DNA from: Saccoglossus kowalevskii
Taxonomy: Eukaryota > Hemichordata > Enteropneusta > Harrimaniidae
Assembly (NCBI RefSeq): GCF_000003605.2
Contig: NW_003135587.1
Location: forward strand, 1-23,768
DNA length: 23,768 bases
Direction of reading: 5' to 3'
The notes beneath the pieces were generated by a model. That model did no database searches. It was not told the DNA's origin and worked only from the letters and a program-made list of their open reading frames with translations. Below, piece after piece: positions 21,236-23,768 of this stretch (position 1 is its first letter; each line of letters begins with the position of its first letter). Made by a program: the position numbers and the translations under genes.

Positions 21236-21303
21236 TTTGATATAGGCCTACATCAGCGTTTGATATAGGCCTACAGCAGCGTTTGATATAGGCCTACAGC
21301 AGC
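21223..21303. repeat. Run of three shortened monomers
   Basis: CGTTTGATA replaces CGTTGTGATA in three successive units (21234, 21257, 21280), spaced exactly 23 bp apart. I did not notice this one-base deletion elsewhere in the window. Three neighbours sharing a private deletion indicate local spread by slippage or unequal exchange of single monomers rather than by block duplication. Confidence 0.85.
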
Positions 21304-21870
21304 GTTGTGATATAGGACGACAGCAGCGTTTTGATATAGGCTCTATGGAAGCGTTGTGATATAGGCTATATAGCAGCATTGTGATATTCGCTCTTCGGCA
21401 GCGTTGTGATATAGGCTCTACAGCAACGTTGTGATATAGGCTTAACAGAAACGTTGTGATATTGGCTTAACAGAAGCGTTGTGTTATAGGCTCTACAGCA
21501 GCGTTGTGATATAGGATTAACAGAAGCGTTGTGATATAGGCCTACAGCAGCATTGTGATATAGGTCCTATAGCGGCATTGTGATATAGGCTCTACAGAAG
21601 CGTTGTGATATAGGCTCTACAGAAGCGTTGTGATATAGGCTCTACGGAAGCATTGTGATATAGGCTCTATAGCAGCATTGTGATATTCGCTCTTCGGCAG
21701 CGTTGTGATATAGGCTCTACAGCAACGTTGTGATATAGGCTTAACAGAAACGTTGTGATATTGGCTTAACAGAAGCGTTGTGTTATAGGCTCTAGAGCAG
21801 CGTTTTGATATAGGCCCTACAGAAGCGTTGTGATATAGGCTCTACAGAAGCATTGTGATATAGGCACTAC
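21304..21870. repeat. Divergent island with a 299-bp tandem duplication
   Basis: The TTCGCTCTTCGGCAG marker appears twice (ATTCG at 21386 and 21685), and the TGTTATAGGCTC unit appears twice (GTTATAGG at 21483 and 21782). Both pairs are 299 bp apart, that is twelve monomers. The first copy resembles 13957-14240, including CGTTTTGATATAGG before it and TCCTATAGCGGC after it. Monomers have TTAACAG in place of CTACAG. No gene is present. Confidence 0.85.
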
Positions 21871-22590
21871 AGTAGCGTTGTGATATTTGCTCTAGAGCAG
21901 CGTTGTGATATAGGCTCTACAGAAGTGTTTTGATATAGGCGCTACAGAAGCGTTGTGATATAGGCTCTACAGCACCGCTGTGATATAGGCTCTAGAGCAG
22001 CGTTGTGATATAGGCCCTACAGCGGCGTTGTGATATAGGCCTACAGATGCATTGTAATATAGGCTCAACAGCAGCATTGTGATATAAGCCTACAGCAGAA
22101 ATGTAATATATAGGCTCTACAGCAGCGTTGTGATATAGGCTTAACAGAAGCGTTATGATATAGGCTCTACAGCAGCGCTGTGATATAGGCTCTACAGCAG
22201 CGTTGTGATATATGCACTACAGCAGCATTGTGATATAGGTCTACAGAAGCGTTGTGATATACGCCTACAGCAGCGTTGTGATATAGGCTCTACAGCAGCG
22301 TTGTGATATAGGCCTACAGCAACTTTGTGATATAGGGTTAACAAAAGTGTTGTGATATAGGCCCTACAGCAACGTTGTGATATAGGCACTACAGCAGCGT
22401 TGTGATATGGGTTCTACAGAAGCGTTGTGATAAAGGCTTAACAGAAGCGTTGTGATATAGGTCCTGCAGCAGCGTTGCGATATAGGCTCTACAGCAGTTT
22501 TGTGATATAGGCTCTACAGCAGCATTGTGAAACAGGTTCTACAGAAGCGTTGTGATATAGGTCCTGCAGCAGCATTGTGATATATGCTCT
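21871..22590. repeat. Right divergent block, unit 1 of a 1015-bp duplication
   Basis: About 21871-22030 holds divergent units, including GATATTTGCTCTAGAG near 21885 and CACCGCTGTG near 21973. From about 22030 the series ATGCATTGTAATATAGG, CAGAAATGTAATATATAGG (22095-22113), GGGTTAACAAAAG (22335), AAAGGCTTAACAG (22432) and GAAACAGGTTC is repeated exactly 1015 bp downstream (41 monomers). GGGTTAACAAAAG also matches position 45, at the other end of the window. Confidence 0.85.
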
Positions 22591-23045
22591 ACAGCAGCGT
22601 TGTGATATACGCTCTACAGCAGTGTTGTGATATAGCCTACAGCAGCATTGTTAAATACGCCCTACAGCAGCGTTGTGATATAGGACTACAGAAGCATTGT
22701 GATATAAACTCTACAGCAGTGTTGTGATATAGGCTCTACAGCAGCGTTGTGATATAGGCTTAACAGCAGTTTTGTGAAATACGCCTACAGCAGCATTGTG
22801 ATATAGGCCTACAGAAGCGTTGTGATATAGGCTTAACAGAAGTGTTGTGATATAGGCCTACAGAAGCGTTGTGATATAGGTCCTACAGTAGCATTGTGGT
22901 ATAGGTCCTACAGCAGTGTTGTGATATAGGCTATACAGCAGCATTGTGTTATAGGCTCTACAGCAGCGTTGTGATATAGGCTCTACAGTAGCAGCGTCAT
23001 ATAGGTCCTACAGCAGCGTTGTAATATAGGCCTACAGCAGCGTTG
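22591..23045. repeat. Divergent monomers between the two 1015-bp copies
   Basis: About eighteen monomers with scattered private changes, for example GTTAAATACGCCC near 22650, ATATAAACTC near 22703, TTTTGTGAAATACGCC near 22771 and GTAGCAGCGTCATATAGG near 22987. I found no close partner inside the window. They are recognisable as the same repeat in the same orientation and are among the least homogenised units. Confidence 0.75.
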
Positions 23046-23768
23046 TGATATAGGCCTAGAGATGCATTGTAATATAGGCTCAATAGTAGCATTGTGATAT
23101 AAGCCTACAGCAGAAATGTAATATATAGGCTCTACAGCAGTGTTGTGATATAGGCTTAACAGAAGCGTTATGATATAGGCTCTACAGCAGCGCTGTGATA
23201 TAGGCTCTACAGCAGCGTTGTGATATAGGCACTACAGCAGCATTGTGATATAGGTCTACAGAAGCGTTGTGATATACGCCTACAGCAGCGTTGTGATATA
23301 GGCTCTACAGCAGCGTTGTGATATAGGCCTACAGCAACTTTGTGATATAGGGTTAACAAAAGTGTTGTGATATAGGCCCTACAGCAACGTTGTGATATAG
23401 GCTCTACAGCAGCGTTGAGATATGGGTTCTACAGAAGCGTTGTGATAAAGGCTTAACAGAAGCGTTGTGACATAGGTCCTGCAGCAGCGTTGTGATATAG
23501 GCTCTACAGCAGTTTTGTGATATAGGCTCTACAGCAGCATTGTGAAACAGGTTCTACAGAAGCGTTGTGATATAGGTCCTGCAGCAGCATTGTGATATAG
23601 GCTCTACAGCAGCGTTGTGATATAGGCTCTACAGCAGTTTTGTGATATAGGCTCTACACCAGCACTGTGAAATAGGCTCTACAGCAGCGTTGTGATATAG
23701 GCTCTACAGCAGCGTTGTCATATAGGCTCTACAGAAGCATTTGTGATATAGGCACTACAGTAACGTTG
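23046..23768. repeat. Right divergent block, unit 2 of the 1015-bp duplication (runs off the end)
   Basis: Repeats 22030-22590 at an offset of 1015 bp: ATGTAATATATAGG at 23116 (partner 22101) and GGGTTAACAAAAG at 23350 (partner 22335). Small differences include CTCAATAGTAGC against CTCAACAGCAGC and GAGATATGGG against GTGATATGGG. After about 23605 the monomers return toward consensus, with a one-base insertion (GCATTTGTGATA near 23738), and the window ends inside a monomer. Confidence 0.85.

Larger units (their letters stand above)
1..23768. repeat. 25-bp minisatellite/satellite array filling the window
   Basis: Every stretch of the window reads as head-to-tail copies of one monomer. A typical 25-bp copy is 1118-1142; its best conserved part is GCGTTGTGATATAGG, preceded by a CTCTACAGCA or CTCTACAGAA segment. 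A 24-bp form lacks one base where GGCTCTAC becomes GGCCTAC or GGTCTAC. Common substitutions are GCG to GCA or GTG, CAGCAG to CAGAAG, CTCTAC to CTGTAC, CCCTAC or CTCTTC, and TGTGAT to TGTAAT or TGCGAT. All copies point the same way; no inverted block, unique spacer or foreign insertion was seen. GC content of the consensus is 12 of 25 bases. No coding, RNA or regulatory role is supported. The array continues beyond both ends of the window. Eukaryotic satellite DNA is the best reading; the species is unknown. Confidence 0.97.

Noticed and set aside
1-23768. CRISPR array
   Set aside because: The 25-bp units abut directly. There are no unique spacers, leader or cas genes.
1-23768. GATATA in every monomer as TATA boxes or promoter elements
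   Set aside because: It is simply part of the repeat consensus, occurs every 25 bp, and is linked to no gene or initiator.
1-23768. CTCTACAG as 3' splice acceptors, with GT dinucleotides as donors
   Set aside because: Present in nearly every unit with no long pyrimidine tract, no exon between them and no coding potential on the plus strand, where TGA and TAG recur at least every 75 bp.
1-23768. Replication origin iterons or DnaA boxes
   Set aside because: The unit length is near that of plasmid iterons, but hundreds of copies without a rep gene or a matching DnaA box do not fit.
1-23768. Telomeric repeat or CENP-B box
   Set aside because: I found no TTAGGG-type runs and no motif matching the CENP-B box pattern in the monomer. 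A centromeric role cannot be judged from sequence alone.

Overview
The whole 23.8-kb window is one uninterrupted tandem repeat (a minisatellite or satellite array). The monomer is about 25 bp, with a common 24-bp form, always in the same orientation, and I estimate roughly 950-970 copies by dividing window length by mean unit length. The array is already running at base 1 and still running at base 23768, so neither edge nor any unique flank is visible. I found no credible protein gene, RNA gene, transposon, CRISPR array, promoter or terminator. The longest open frames (65-111 codons, minus strand) are by-products of the repeat.

The most likely source is a eukaryotic nuclear genome. An array this long with no genes is not expected in a bacterium, and each monomer carries one CpG (core GCGTTGTGATAT) whose commonest variants are GCATTG and GTGTTG. 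These are the two products expected from deamination of a methylated CpG, which fits a CpG-methylating genome such as a vertebrate or plant. I cannot name the species.

Above the monomer level the array is a mosaic of duplicated blocks that I matched using rare variant units. Positions are approximate unless given as exact offsets. The left edge type (1-455) resembles the far right (22.3-23.5 kb). Block type A occurs at 500-1288, 2314-3790, 10078-12500, 15031-16360 (right part only) and 16459-17596. Block type G occurs at 1289-2210 and 12501-13520. Block type F occurs around 3942-5853, 5854-6989, 17597-18764, 18765-19536 and 19537-21235. A series of about 1.45-kb higher-order repeats covers 5275-9980. 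Islands of a divergent TTAACAG / CTCTTCGGCAG type lie at 13957-14240, 16361-16458 and 21304-21870. The right end (22030-23768) carries a 1015-bp tandem duplication.

The clearest signals are recent amplification: 5854-6989 and 19543-20678 differ by one base that I could see over 1136 bp although they start 13,689 bp apart, and several nested duplications involve whole numbers of monomers (12, 26, 41 and 59). This fits unequal exchange or replication-based expansion. I see no sign of a new protein-coding or defence system; the interest is in the structure and history of the array.
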